Source: RYN-230 sp963834705 (GTDB lineage: Bacteria; Actinomycetota; Actinomycetes; Streptosporangiales; Streptosporangiaceae). Taken from it: a stretch of 64,000 bases of DNA. Below are positions 1-8,069 of the stretch, in pieces. Position 1 is the stretch's first letter, and each line of letters begins with the position of its first letter. The translations under genes and the position numbers were made by a program. Below the pieces are notes generated by a model. It was not told the origin of the DNA, made no database searches, and worked only from the letters and a program-made list of their open reading frames with translations. The stretch covers positions 310,001 through 374,000 of the forward strand of contig CAWICV010000001.1 of the NCBI GenBank assembly GCA_963834705.1, given 5' to 3'.

Positions 1-191
1 GCGGCGGCGGCACGTTCGTCAGCCGGGGCAAGATCGAACGGGATACCTCCCGGGTGGTCGGGGTGCCCGCGCTGCTGCGCAGCCAGGGCGTGGTGGCCGG
101 CACCCAGGTGCTCAGCGCCATGCTGTCCGCCGCCGATGAGCCGGTGGCCCGGGCGCTCGGCCTGGCCCTGGCCGCCGACGCCAGCCGCTAG
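1..191 (+). CDS. GntR-family regulator, 3' part only, effector domain truncated
   Basis: The frame ending in TAG at 189-191 gives about 62 residues beginning GGGTFVSRGK. This resembles the end of a GntR winged helix (the GxGTFV wing) and the first strand and helix of a UTRA effector domain, as in HutC-type regulators. UTRA domains usually run about 140 residues; this one stops after roughly 45, just after the ALGLALAADASR segment, so most of the ligand pocket is missing. The 5' end lies outside the window. The stop shares CTAG with the stop of the convergent ABC permease. It may be a functional short regulator or a gene broken at its 3' end. The family call rests on a short stretch. Confidence 0.55.
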   Translation, partial: GGGTFVSRGKIERDTSRVVGVPALLRSQGVVAGTQVLSAMLSAADEPVARALGLALAADASR

Positions 192-1066
192 GACAGCACG
201 CGGCGGCGGAAGTTGCGCAGCCCGATGGCCAGGAACACCGCGCCGAAGCCGATCACCACCGGGTAGATGACGTACAGGTGCAGGTGCGGCGCCTCGGTGA
301 ACGCGGCCCGCATCCCCTCGTTCACGTAGATCAGCGGGTTGATCAGCACCAGCGTCTGCAGCCAGTGCCAGCCGCCCACCTGCACCGGCGCGAGCCTGGT
401 CCACGAGTAGTACGTGCCGCCCAGGAACGTGATCGGCAGGATGATGAAGCCGAACATCAGGCCGATGTTCCGCGGCTCGAAGCTGGTGCCCAGGACCAGC
501 CCCAGGCCGGCCATGGCGATGCAGGCCAGCGGCACGAACGTGAGAATGATCCACCAGTGCAGGGACAGGTGCGCGTGCACCCCGGGCGCGTGCACCACCG
601 AGGCCATCGGCAGCACGATGACGGCCGAGATCACCCCCTGGGCCGCGCCGGACAGCACCTTGGCCACCGCAACCAGCCAGATCGGGCAGGGCGCCTGAAC
701 CCGGTCCTCGATCTCCCGGGTGAACCCGAACTCCTGGGCCATGGCCAGCGCGATCGACTGCACGCCCTGGAACATCACCGAGATGCCGACCACCCCGGGC
801 ACCAGGATGGTGGCGAACGCGGACTCGGCCACCGTGCCGTGCCCGCCGATGCCCTGGCCGATCTTCGGGAACACGAACAGGAACACGAAGCAGAGCAGGA
901 ACGGCTGGATGATCGTGCGCACCACGAACTCCCAGGCGTGCTTGCGCAGTACGACCAGGTCGCGGAGCAGCAGCGCGCCCAGCGCGGTCCAGCTGGCCGC
1001 GGCCACCGACCGGGTGGGCCCGCCGCCGATCCGCTGCGTTGGCGCCGGGGTCAGTGCGGTGGTCAT
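188..1066 (-). CDS. ABC-2 type transporter permease, DrrB-like
   Basis: A 292-residue integral membrane protein with about six hydrophobic segments and the ABC2_membrane layout. A cytoplasmic N-terminus precedes LLLRDLVVLRKHAWEF, and the segment around GGTYYSWTRLAPVQ followed by LINPLIYVNEGMR is typical of DrrB-type drug and lipid exporters. It is the membrane half of a two-gene exporter: its ATG shares one base with the stop of the upstream ATPase (TGATG), so the two are translationally coupled. Substrate is unknown; the family exports daunorubicin-type drugs, lipids or polysaccharides. Its stop overlaps that of the convergent GntR remnant. Confidence 0.9.
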   Translation of the reverse strand: MTTALTPAPTQRIGGGPTRSVAAASWTALGALLLRDLVVLRKHAWEFVVRTIIQPFLLCFVFLFVFPKIGQGIGGHGTVAESAFATILVPGVVGISVMFQGVQSIALAMAQEFGFTREIEDRVQAPCPIWLVAVAKVLSGAAQGVISAVIVLPMASVVHAPGVHAHLSLHWWIILTFVPLACIAMAGLGLVLGTSFEPRNIGLMFGFIILPITFLGGTYYSWTRLAPVQVGGWHWLQTLVLINPLIYVNEGMRAAFTEAPHLHLYVIYPVVIGFGAVFLAIGLRNFRRRVLS

Positions 1067-2088
1067 CAGTCGCGCAGCTCCTTCCCGGTCAGGTTGATGA
1101 ACACGGTTTCCAGGCTGGGCTCGGCGATGGACAGGTCGTTCAGGTCGAACCCGCCGCGCTCGGCCGCCAGCACCAGCCGCGGTACCAGCCGGTCGCCGCC
1201 CTGCATATGCAACTCGACTGCGCTTTCACCACCCCGGCCGCCGATCAGCCGGGTCCGGGTCACCCCGGCCACCTCCTGGCTGAGCAGCCCGGCCAGCTGG
1301 CCGGCGTCCCCGGTGGTCTGCACCGTGACCACGGTGTCCGCGCCCACCGTCTGCTTGAGCGCGGCCGGGGTGTCCAGGGCCAGGATCCTGCCGTGATCCA
1401 TGATGGCCACCCGGTCGCACAGCTGGTCGGCTTCCTCCATGTAGTGCGTGGTGAGCAGGATGGTCTGGCCGGCCCGGTGCAGCTCGCCGAGCAGGTCCCA
1501 CAGCGCCAGCCGGCTCTGCGGGTCCAGGCCGGCGGTGGGTTCGTCGAGGAACAGCACGGACGGGCGGTGGAAGATGGCCCGGGCCACCATCAGCCGCTGA
1601 GCCATCCCGCCGGACAGCGCGTACACCGACGCCCTGGCCCACTTGGCCAGCTGGAACTGGGCCAGCAGCTCATCGGCGGCCTGCCGGGACGCCTTGGCGC
1701 CCATGCCGAACAGCCGCCCGTGGAAGTACAGGTTCTCCCACACGGTCAGCTGCCGGTCCAGCGTGTTCTGCTGCGAGACGATCCCACTGAGCTGCTTGGC
1801 CAGCGCCGGGTGCGCGGCCACGTCGATGCCGGCCAGGAAGGCCCGGCCGGACGTCGGTACCACCCGGGTGGTCAGCATGCCCGCGGTGGTGGTCTTGCCG
1901 GCCCCGTTCGGCCCGAGCAAGCCGAAGATCTCCCCAGTCTGCACGTCCAGGTTCAGCCGGTCCACCGCGGCGAAGCCAGTGCCTGGATAGACCTTGGTCA
2001 GGTCCTCGGTGTGGATGACCGGGCCGGCCTGGCCAACCGGGAGGCCAGTACCGTTCGCGGCCGCGGATGCGCTGCTCATGGCCTGCAC
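1066..2088 (-). CDS. ABC transporter ATP-binding protein, DrrA-like
   Basis: A 340-residue ATPase of the DrrA (daunorubicin resistance) type. The Walker A motif GPNGAGKT is at residues 59-66, followed by a Q-loop region, the signature LSGGMAQR, Walker B LFLDEPTAGLD and the H-loop TTHYMEEAD. The C-terminal roughly 90 residues carry the extra domain typical of DrrA/CcmA-like exporters, ending near LETVFINLTGKELRD. It powers the permease encoded just downstream, to which it is coupled by a one-base stop/start overlap. The start is GTG at 2088 or ATG at 2079; neither has a clear Shine-Dalgarno, and a TACGAT -10-like box lies just upstream, so a leaderless message is possible. Confidence 0.92.
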   Translation of the reverse strand: MQAMSSASAAANGTGLPVGQAGPVIHTEDLTKVYPGTGFAAVDRLNLDVQTGEIFGLLGPNGAGKTTTAGMLTTRVVPTSGRAFLAGIDVAAHPALAKQLSGIVSQQNTLDRQLTVWENLYFHGRLFGMGAKASRQAADELLAQFQLAKWARASVYALSGGMAQRLMVARAIFHRPSVLFLDEPTAGLDPQSRLALWDLLGELHRAGQTILLTTHYMEEADQLCDRVAIMDHGRILALDTPAALKQTVGADTVVTVQTTGDAGQLAGLLSQEVAGVTRTRLIGGRGGESAVELHMQGGDRLVPRLVLAAERGGFDLNDLSIAEPSLETVFINLTGKELRD

Positions 2089-2157
2089 ATCGTAGCCGGA
2101 AGGTCATGCGGCACCCTGGTAGGGACTGGCCGCCCCGGCCGGGGAGAGGAACGGTGC

Positions 2158-2937
2158 ATGGCTCGGGTAATGATCACCGGATCGGCGGACGGGCTGGGCC
2201 TCATGGCGGCCCGGCTGCTGGCCGGGGACGGGCACGAGGTCACCCTGCACGCGCGCAACGCCAGCCGCGGGACAGAGGCGAAAGCCGCCCTGCCCGCGGC
2301 CGCCTATGTGGTGACCGGGGACCTGGCCAGCATCGCGGGCATGCGCGAGGTGGCCGCGGCGGCCAACCAGCTCGGCCGGTACGACGCCGTGATCCACAAC
2401 GCCGGTGTCGGCTACCGCGAGCCGGAGCGCATCCAGACCGTGGACGGCCTCAGCCACGTGTTCGCCGTCAACGTGCTCGCGCCGTACCTGCTCACCGCGC
2501 TGATGACCCGCCCGGCCCGGCTCGTCTACCTGAGTTCCGGCATGCACCGGGCGGGCCACCCCGACGTGTCCGACCTGCAGTGGGTCGGCCGCCCGTGGAA
2601 CGGCGCGCAGGCCTACTCGGACTCCAAGCTGTTCGACGTGGTGCTGGCGTTCGCGGTGGCCCGGCGCTGGCCCGGGGTGCTGAGCAACGCGCTGGAGCCG
2701 GGCTGGGTGGCCACCCGGATGGGCGGCCCGGGCGCGCCCGACGACATGTCCCGGGCCCCCGTCACCCAGGCCTGGCTGGCCGTCAGCGACGACCCGGCGG
2801 CCACCGTGACCGGCCAGTACTTCTACCACCAGCGGCCGCGCCAGTTCCACCCGGCGGCGGCCAGCCACAGCGTGCAGGACCAGTTGCTGGCCAGCTGCGC
2901 CGAACTCGGCGGAGCCGACCTGCCCAAGGAGCCGTGA
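2158..2937 (+). CDS. Short-chain dehydrogenase/reductase
   Basis: A 259-residue SDR. The nucleotide-binding TGSADGLG is at residues 7-14 and NAG at 81-83. The catalytic set is Ser127 in YLSSGMH and Tyr153-x3-Lys157 in AYSDSKL. The chain keeps the fold but is compact, as in the retinol-dehydrogenase-like or daunorubicin C13 reductase group. The ATG follows a GGGGAGAGGAACGG purine-rich ribosome site. It is transcribed away from the ABC exporter and overlaps the next gene by TGATG, so it probably forms an operon with the zinc dehydrogenase and the sigma factor. The substrate cannot be read from the sequence. Confidence 0.9.
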   Translation: MARVMITGSADGLGLMAARLLAGDGHEVTLHARNASRGTEAKAALPAAAYVVTGDLASIAGMREVAAAANQLGRYDAVIHNAGVGYREPERIQTVDGLSHVFAVNVLAPYLLTALMTRPARLVYLSSGMHRAGHPDVSDLQWVGRPWNGAQAYSDSKLFDVVLAFAVARRWPGVLSNALEPGWVATRMGGPGAPDDMSRAPVTQAWLAVSDDPAATVTGQYFYHQRPRQFHPAAASHSVQDQLLASCAELGGADLPKEP

Positions 2938-4118
2938 TGAAGGCGGTCGTGTTCACGGGCACCCGTGAGGTCGCCGTCCAGGACGTCCCGGACGCGGACC
3001 TGGAAGAACCCACCGACGTGCTGCTCCGCGTCACCTCCAGCGCAATCTGCGGCACCGACCTGCACATGTACGACGGGCGCACCGGCGCCACCCCCGGCCT
3101 GGTGCTCGGCCACGAGCCGCTCGGCGTGGTCGAGCGGGCCGGCCCGGCCGTCGGGATGGTCAAGCCGGGGGACCGGGTGGTCATCCCGACCCACCTGTAC
3201 TGCGGCGTTTGCGTGAACTGCGCCCGCGGGCTGTCCGCGGCCTGCCTGCGGGTCCGGCCGGGCGGGTTCGGTGCCGCCTACGGCTACGCTGGGATGGGCC
3301 CATACCGCGGCGCCCAGGCCGAACTGCTCCGGGTGCCCTACGCCGACGCCAACTGCGTCCGGGTGCCCGGCGAGCCCGGCGACAGCCTGGAGGACGACCT
3401 GGTGCTGCTGGCCGACGCCTGGGTGACCGGCTGGCACGCCAGCGTGCTGGCCCAGATGTACGCCGGGGCCACCGTGGCGGTCTTCGGCGCCGGCGCCATC
3501 GGGCTGCTGTCCGCGTACAGCTGCCAGCTCAAGGGGGCGGCTGAGGTTTACATCGTGGACTACATTCCCGAACGCCTGAGCCTGGCCGGTGAGCTTGGCT
3601 TCACCCCGGTCGACTTCCGCCAGGGCGACCCGGTCGAGCAGATCAGGGAACTGCGCCGGTCCGCGGGCCTGTGGCCGGGCGAGCAGCCGATGGACGGGGT
3701 CAACGTCGGCATCGACGCGGTCGGCTTCCAGGCCCGGGACCGCGCCGCGCCGGACAGCGAGAACCCCGGGCAGGTGATCGGCGACCTGGCCCGGCTGGTC
3801 AACCCGGCCGGGCACCTGGGCATCATCGGCGTGTACGCGGAGAAGGACCTGCACCCCGCGCCAGCCGGGCATGAGGACGGCGAGCTGACCGTGCCGTGGG
3901 CCACCCTGTTCAGCAAGGGCGTGTCGGTCGGCTTCGGCCGCACCCACGACCGCCGGTACACGGTGCTGCTCCGCGACCTCATCCTGTCCGGCCGGGCCCG
4001 GCCCAGCGCCATCGTCAGCCACCACGGCCGCCTGGCCGACGCCCCGGAACTGTACCGGTCGTTCGACCGCCGCGCCGACGGGGTGATCAAGGCGGTCCTC
4101 AATCCGCAGGCCGGGTGA
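2937..4118 (+). CDS. Zinc-dependent alcohol dehydrogenase, glutathione-independent formaldehyde dehydrogenase-like
   Basis: A 393-residue medium-chain dehydrogenase. Catalytic zinc ligands are Cys38 and the His59-Glu60 pair (GHE). The structural zinc lobe has Cys89, Cys92, Cys95 and Cys103 in the standard C-x2-C-x2-C-x7-C spacing. The Rossmann motif GAGAIG is at 184-189. The long insertion between the dinucleotide domain and the C-terminal strand, including GEQPMDGVNVGIDAVG, is typical of the FdhA/glutathione-independent formaldehyde dehydrogenase branch. That branch oxidises or dismutates aldehydes with tightly bound NAD. It is translationally coupled to the preceding SDR. The exact substrate is inferred from the branch only. 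Confidence 0.88.
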   Translation: MKAVVFTGTREVAVQDVPDADLEEPTDVLLRVTSSAICGTDLHMYDGRTGATPGLVLGHEPLGVVERAGPAVGMVKPGDRVVIPTHLYCGVCVNCARGLSAACLRVRPGGFGAAYGYAGMGPYRGAQAELLRVPYADANCVRVPGEPGDSLEDDLVLLADAWVTGWHASVLAQMYAGATVAVFGAGAIGLLSAYSCQLKGAAEVYIVDYIPERLSLAGELGFTPVDFRQGDPVEQIRELRRSAGLWPGEQPMDGVNVGIDAVGFQARDRAAPDSENPGQVIGDLARLVNPAGHLGIIGVYAEKDLHPAPAGHEDGELTVPWATLFSKGVSVGFGRTHDRRYTVLLRDLILSGRARPSAIVSHHGRLADAPELYRSFDRRADGVIKAVLNPQAG

Positions 4119-4127
4119 CCGGCGGCC

Positions 4128-5066
4128 GTGGATCTCGAACCGTACCGCGGTGAGCTGGTGGCGTACTGCTACCGGATGCTCGGCTCCTGCCACGAGGCTG
4201 AGGACCTGGTGCAGGACACCATGCTCCGGGCCTGGCAGGCCCGCGACCGCTACGACCCGGCCCGGGCGTCGGTGCGGACCTGGCTGTACCGGATCGCGGC
4301 CAACGCGTGCCTGACCGCGCTGTCCGGCCGGGCCCGGCGGCCGCTGCCGTCCGGCCTGGGCGCGCCCAGCGACGATCCCGGGGCGCCGCTCACCCCGGCG
4401 CCCGGCATCCCGTGGCTGCAGCCGTTCCCCGATGCCCGGTTCGATCCGGGGGGGCGGGCCGACCTGCGGCTCGCGCTGGTCGCGGCCATGCAACTGCTGC
4501 CGCCCCGGCAGCGGGCCGTACTGCTGCTCCGCGAAGTGCTCCAGTTCACCGCGGCCGAGGTGGCCACCCAGCTGGGCACCACGGTCCCGGCGGTGAACAG
4601 CGCGCTGCAGCGGGCCCGCGCCGCGCTGACCGGCGCGCCCGGCCTGACCGAGGTGGCCGAGCCCGGTGACCGCGAGGTCCGCGCGGTGATCGACCGGTAC
4701 GTGCACGCGTTCGAGGCCGCCGACGTCCCCGCGCTGGTCCGGCTGCTGGCCGATGACGCGGTGCTGGAAATGCCGCCGGTCCCGCTGTGGTACCGCGGCC
4801 GCGACGACTACGGCGCGTTCATCAGCCGCGTGTTCGCCATGCGGGGCACCGGCTGGGCCATGCGGCGGCTCACCGCCAACGGGCAGCCCGCGCTGGCCGC
4901 CTACGCGCCGGCCCCGGACGGGCCGCCCCGGCTGCACACGCTGCAGGTCTTCACCATCACCGGGGGCCAGGTCGCGGCCAACGTGGTGTTCGCCGACCCG
5001 GCCGTGTTCCACGTCTTCGGCCTGCCGGGCCAGCTTCCGCCGGGCGATTTCCGCCCGGCGCGATGA
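4128..5066 (+). CDS. ECF RNA polymerase sigma factor with C-terminal SnoaL-like domain (SigX5-type)
   Basis: A 312-residue sigma-70 family protein. Region 2 (about residues 1-70) includes YCYRMLGSCHEAEDLVQDT and the WLYRIAANACL helix. Region 4 (about 130-180) includes LPPRQRAVLLLREVL and the HTH VPAVNSALQRARA. Residues from about 190 onward form an NTF2/SnoaL-like domain, as in the TIGR02960-type long ECF factors, where this domain modulates activity without a classical anti-sigma factor. It starts with GTG nine bases after the dehydrogenase and is followed by a DHFR-like gene. Two more proteins of the same architecture occur in this window (starts at 38,619 and 44,888). Confidence 0.9.
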   Translation: MDLEPYRGELVAYCYRMLGSCHEAEDLVQDTMLRAWQARDRYDPARASVRTWLYRIAANACLTALSGRARRPLPSGLGAPSDDPGAPLTPAPGIPWLQPFPDARFDPGGRADLRLALVAAMQLLPPRQRAVLLLREVLQFTAAEVATQLGTTVPAVNSALQRARAALTGAPGLTEVAEPGDREVRAVIDRYVHAFEAADVPALVRLLADDAVLEMPPVPLWYRGRDDYGAFISRVFAMRGTGWAMRRLTANGQPALAAYAPAPDGPPRLHTLQVFTITGGQVAANVVFADPAVFHVFGLPGQLPPGDFRPAR

Positions 5067-5122
5067 GCCCGGCCGGTGCCGCCGGTATGTACCGGTGCAC
5101 ACCGACACGAGGGAGACTCATC

Positions 5123-5680
5123 ATGAGCGTGATCGTTATTCAGTTCATCACCCTGGACGGGATCGTGGCCGACCCGGACGGGTCCGATGGGACACCGGGC
5201 GGCGGCTGGGCTTTCCGGCACGGCCCGGAGGCCGTGGCCGGGGACAAGTTCCGGCTCGGCAGCGTGCTGGATGACGGCGTCATGCTATTCGGCCGGGCCA
5301 CCTGGCAACTGTTCAGCCGGATCTGGCCGGGCCGCGACACCCCGTTCGCCCAGCGGCTGAACGCGGTGCCGAAGCTGGTCGCCAGCCGCACCCTGACCGA
5401 CACCTCCGCGTGGCCGCCCTCCGAGGTCATCGGCGGTGACCTCATCGCCGCCGTCAAAGGCGAGCACCGGGACGTGATCATCGCCGGCAGCCTGAGCGTG
5501 GTGCACGAGCTGATGGCCCAGGACCTGGTCAACGAGTACCGGCTGCTGACCTTCCCCACCATCCTGGGCACCGGCGAGCGGCTGTTCCCGGCCGGCCGCC
5601 CGCCGGTCTACCTGGAGTGCCTGTCGGCCGGGCAGGCCGGCCCGGCCGTCCTCACCCGGTATGGCCGGGCCGCCCGGTGA
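5123..5680 (+). CDS. Dihydrofolate reductase-family (RibD C-terminal-like) protein
   Basis: A 185-residue protein with the short DHFR/RibD_C fold: FITLDGIVADPDG at the N-terminus, MLFGRATWQLF in the middle, the IIAGSLSVVHELMAQDLVNE segment, and LTFPTILGTGERLF near the end. The actinobacterial YyaP/YwjB-like group usually lacks proven folate activity, so the role is an NADPH-linked reductase of unknown substrate. ATG at 5123 is preceded by GGGAG at good spacing. It follows the SigX5-type sigma gene, an association repeated elsewhere in this window. The stop overlaps the GTG of the next gene (GTGA). Confidence 0.88.
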   Translation: MSVIVIQFITLDGIVADPDGSDGTPGGGWAFRHGPEAVAGDKFRLGSVLDDGVMLFGRATWQLFSRIWPGRDTPFAQRLNAVPKLVASRTLTDTSAWPPSEVIGGDLIAAVKGEHRDVIIAGSLSVVHELMAQDLVNEYRLLTFPTILGTGERLFPAGRPPVYLECLSAGQAGPAVLTRYGRAAR

Positions 5681-5988
5681 CGGCCCGGTTCCTCGCCGTC
5701 TACGAGGCACCGGCCGGCCCCGGGGCGTTCGACCGGCGCTACCGCGAGGTGCACATCCCGCTGCTGCGAAGGCTGCCCGGGCTGCGCCGCTACACGGTCA
5801 GCCGGGACATCACCGCCCTGCACGGCGAGCCGTACTACCTGATCGCCGAGCTGGACTGGGACACCATGGCCGGCCTGCGCGCCGCGTTCGCCTCGGCCGA
5901 GGGCCAGGCCACCGCGGCCGACGCCGCCCGCCTCCAGGAACTCGCCCCAGTCCGCAGGATGATCTTCACCGCCGACGACCCGGGCTAG
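5677..5988 (+). CDS. EthD-like ferredoxin-fold protein
   Basis: A 103-residue protein starting at the GTG that overlaps the previous stop. The pattern FLAVYEAPAGPGAF, then HIPLLRRLPGLRRYTVSRD, a PYYLIAELDWDTMAGL strand-helix and a final strand matches EthD/Dabb-type dimeric ferredoxin-like barrels. Proteins of this type are small accessory or decarboxylase/cyclase-like enzymes of oxidative pathways. Function here is unknown. The operon partners are the DHFR-like protein and the ECF sigma factor. Longer in-frame starts exist upstream but would lie inside the DHFR-like gene. Confidence 0.7.
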   Translation: MTARFLAVYEAPAGPGAFDRRYREVHIPLLRRLPGLRRYTVSRDITALHGEPYYLIAELDWDTMAGLRAAFASAEGQATAADAARLQELAPVRRMIFTADDPG

Positions 5989-6005
5989 CACCGGAGGCGC
6001 CATAG

Positions 6006-6073
6006 TCCCGAGCCGCATGGTTGTTTCATTCAGGCGGTCTGGTGCGCATGAAGGAAACAACCATGCGGTGGCC
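6006..6073. terminator. Long hairpin between convergent genes
   Basis: Arms at 6013-6032 and 6049-6068 pair over 20 bp with one mismatch (CCGCATGGTTGTTTC at the core) around a 16-base loop. CATAG/CTATG bases outside the arms extend the symmetry after a short bulge. A second perfect 8-bp arm pair, TCACCGCG/CGCGGTGA, follows at about 6092-6120. The region lies between the convergent EthD-like gene and the MFS gene, so a bidirectional terminator is the simplest reading. There is no U tract. A remnant of a palindromic mobile repeat is the alternative. Confidence 0.5.
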
Positions 6074-6137
6074 CTATGAGTACTACAAGTCACCGCGCTG
6101 ATAAAAGCACCGCGGTGATGCGGCCCGGGCCAGGCTT

Positions 6138-7991
6138 TTACCCTGCCGGGCCAGGATTGCCTGGGGGAGTGGCGGCGTTCAGCTGCGGCGTCCCGGGGCC
6201 GGCGGGCACGGTGCGCGGCACTTGCGGCCGGACCGAAGTGGGGCCGGGCTGGTCGTCGTAGTAGAACTGCTTGCCGCGCAGCAGCGAGACGAGCGCGCCC
6301 ACCAGCGACATGCAGGCGGCCGCGCTGAACACGATGACCAGCCCGTGGTGGAACGCCCCGCTGATCATGCTGGGGAAGAAGTGCCGTCCGGTGAGCACGG
6401 CCACGTTGTGCGCGGGCAGCCGCTGCAGCACGCCGGAGGACTTCAGCAGGTGCTGCACCGGGTTGTAGCCGAGCAGCGCGGCGAACACGGTGGCCACCGG
6501 AGGCAGGTGGCTGACCTTGCCGGCCACGGCCAGCGGGACACCCTGGCTGTGCAGCCCGTGGATCAGCGCGGGCGGCAGCCGGCTGGCCAGCCCGGCGATC
6601 ATCAGCGAGAAGAAGATGCCGATGGACAGCGACATGCCGGCGTTCTGGAACGTGGACCGCATGCCCGACGCGCTGCCCCGGTGCCGGGCCGGCACGCTGC
6701 TCATGATGGCCGACGTGTTCGGCGAGGCGAACAGGCCGGAGCCGATCCCGTTGAAGAAGATGATCGTGGCGAACAGCCAGTACGGGAAGTCCAGCGGCAG
6801 CGCGATCAGGCCGCAGAACGCGGCCGCCGCGACCAGCAGCCCGGCGGTGGCGAACGGGCGCGGCCCGAACCGGTCGGACAGCGTGCCGGAGATCGGCCCG
6901 GCGATCAGGAACCCGGTGGTCAGCGGCAGCATGTAGATGCCCGCCCACAGCGGCGTCTCGGCGAAGTCGTAGCCGTGCAGCGGCAGCCAGATGCCGGCCA
7001 GCCACAGCACCAGCATGAACTGCAGGCCGCCGCGGGCGATCGAGCCGAGCAGGCTGGCCGTGTTGCCCGCCGCGAACGCCCGGATCCGGAACAGCCGGAG
7101 CTGGAACATGGGCTCGTCGATGTGCAGCTCGATCAGGCAGAACGCGGCCAGCATGGCGGCCCCGCCGAACAGGCCGGTGAGCACCCACGGGTTGGTCCAC
7201 CCGGTCGGGTGACCGCCGTAGGGCTGGATGCCGTAGGTGATCGCGACCAGCAGCGCGGTGGCGCCCAGGCCGAACGTGACATTGCCCAGCCAGTCGATCC
7301 GGGCCCGCTTGGTGGTGGCGATCTCGCGCAGGCTGACGTAGGACCAGATCGTGCCGGCGATGCCGATCGGCACGTTGACCCAGAACACCAGCCGCCAGTC
7401 CACCGCGGCCAGCAGCCCGCCCAGCAGCAGCCCGACGAACTGCCCGGAGATGCCGGCGATCTGGTTCACGCCGAGCGCCATGCCGCGCTTGCCGGCCGGG
7501 AACGCGTCGGTCAGGATGGCGGCCGCGTTGGACATCAGCATGGACCCGCCGAGCGCCTGGATCAGCCGCCAGCCGATCAGCCACATCGCGCCGCTGCTGC
7601 CGTAGAACGGGTCCAGCGACAGCGCGACCGAGGCCAGCGTGAACACCACGAAGCCCAGGTTGTAGATGCGAACCCGGCCGTACATGTCGCCCAGCCGGCC
7701 CAGGGTGACCACGGCCACCGCGGTGACCAGCAGGTAACCGATGATCATCCACAGCAGGTAGCTGACGTTGCCGGGGGCGAGCGGGTCCAGGTGGATGCCG
7801 CGGAAGATGGCCGGCATGGCAATGATCACGATGGACGCGTCGATGGTGGCCATCGTCATGCTCAGCGTGGTGTTGGACAGCGCGATCCACTTGTACCGGC
7901 CGCTGTCCGCGCCACCCACGGCCAGCCGGCCGTGCCCGTCCGGCGTTGGCTTGGCGCCTCCGGCGCCACTGCGATCAGCGAGTCTCGACAC
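6138..7991 (-). CDS. MFS drug exporter, DHA2 family (14 TM)
   Basis: About 617 residues with 14 hydrophobic segments. TM1 contains LSNTTLSMTMATIDASIVIIAMPAI, with the acidic residue and the motif-D1 pattern of DHA2 proton antiporters. The cytoplasmic loop LGRLGDMYGRVR matches motif A. A large extracytoplasmic loop (LIHGLHSQGVPLAVAGKVSHLP) precedes the last TM pair, as in LfrA/EmrB-like multidrug pumps. I chose GTG at 7991 because the conserved part begins soon after; a TTG at 8030 would add 13 residues. A motif at 8033-8046 resembles one upstream of the HxlR/DoxX pair. Confidence 0.9.
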   Translation of the reverse strand: MSRLADRSGAGGAKPTPDGHGRLAVGGADSGRYKWIALSNTTLSMTMATIDASIVIIAMPAIFRGIHLDPLAPGNVSYLLWMIIGYLLVTAVAVVTLGRLGDMYGRVRIYNLGFVVFTLASVALSLDPFYGSSGAMWLIGWRLIQALGGSMLMSNAAAILTDAFPAGKRGMALGVNQIAGISGQFVGLLLGGLLAAVDWRLVFWVNVPIGIAGTIWSYVSLREIATTKRARIDWLGNVTFGLGATALLVAITYGIQPYGGHPTGWTNPWVLTGLFGGAAMLAAFCLIELHIDEPMFQLRLFRIRAFAAGNTASLLGSIARGGLQFMLVLWLAGIWLPLHGYDFAETPLWAGIYMLPLTTGFLIAGPISGTLSDRFGPRPFATAGLLVAAAAFCGLIALPLDFPYWLFATIIFFNGIGSGLFASPNTSAIMSSVPARHRGSASGMRSTFQNAGMSLSIGIFFSLMIAGLASRLPPALIHGLHSQGVPLAVAGKVSHLPPVATVFAALLGYNPVQHLLKSSGVLQRLPAHNVAVLTGRHFFPSMISGAFHHGLVIVFSAAACMSLVGALVSLLRGKQFYYDDQPGPTSVRPQVPRTVPAGPGTPQLNAATPPGNPGPAG

Positions 7992-8069
7992 GTTAATCGA
8001 TGTTATCGCCCACCAGTTGCTTGATCGCAACTACTTACCGGAAGAACTTAGCCGGGCTAATTAGTCGGG

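Noticed and set aside
6222..8024. A 600-codon plus-strand frame over the exporter
   Set aside because: It is the complement of a gene with 14 clear TM segments; the plus frame is Gln/Arg/Gly-rich with no domain.
7989..8030. TTG at 8,030 as the start of the exporter
   Set aside because: It adds 13 non-conserved residues; the GTG at 7,991 is nearer the first TM. Not fully excluded.
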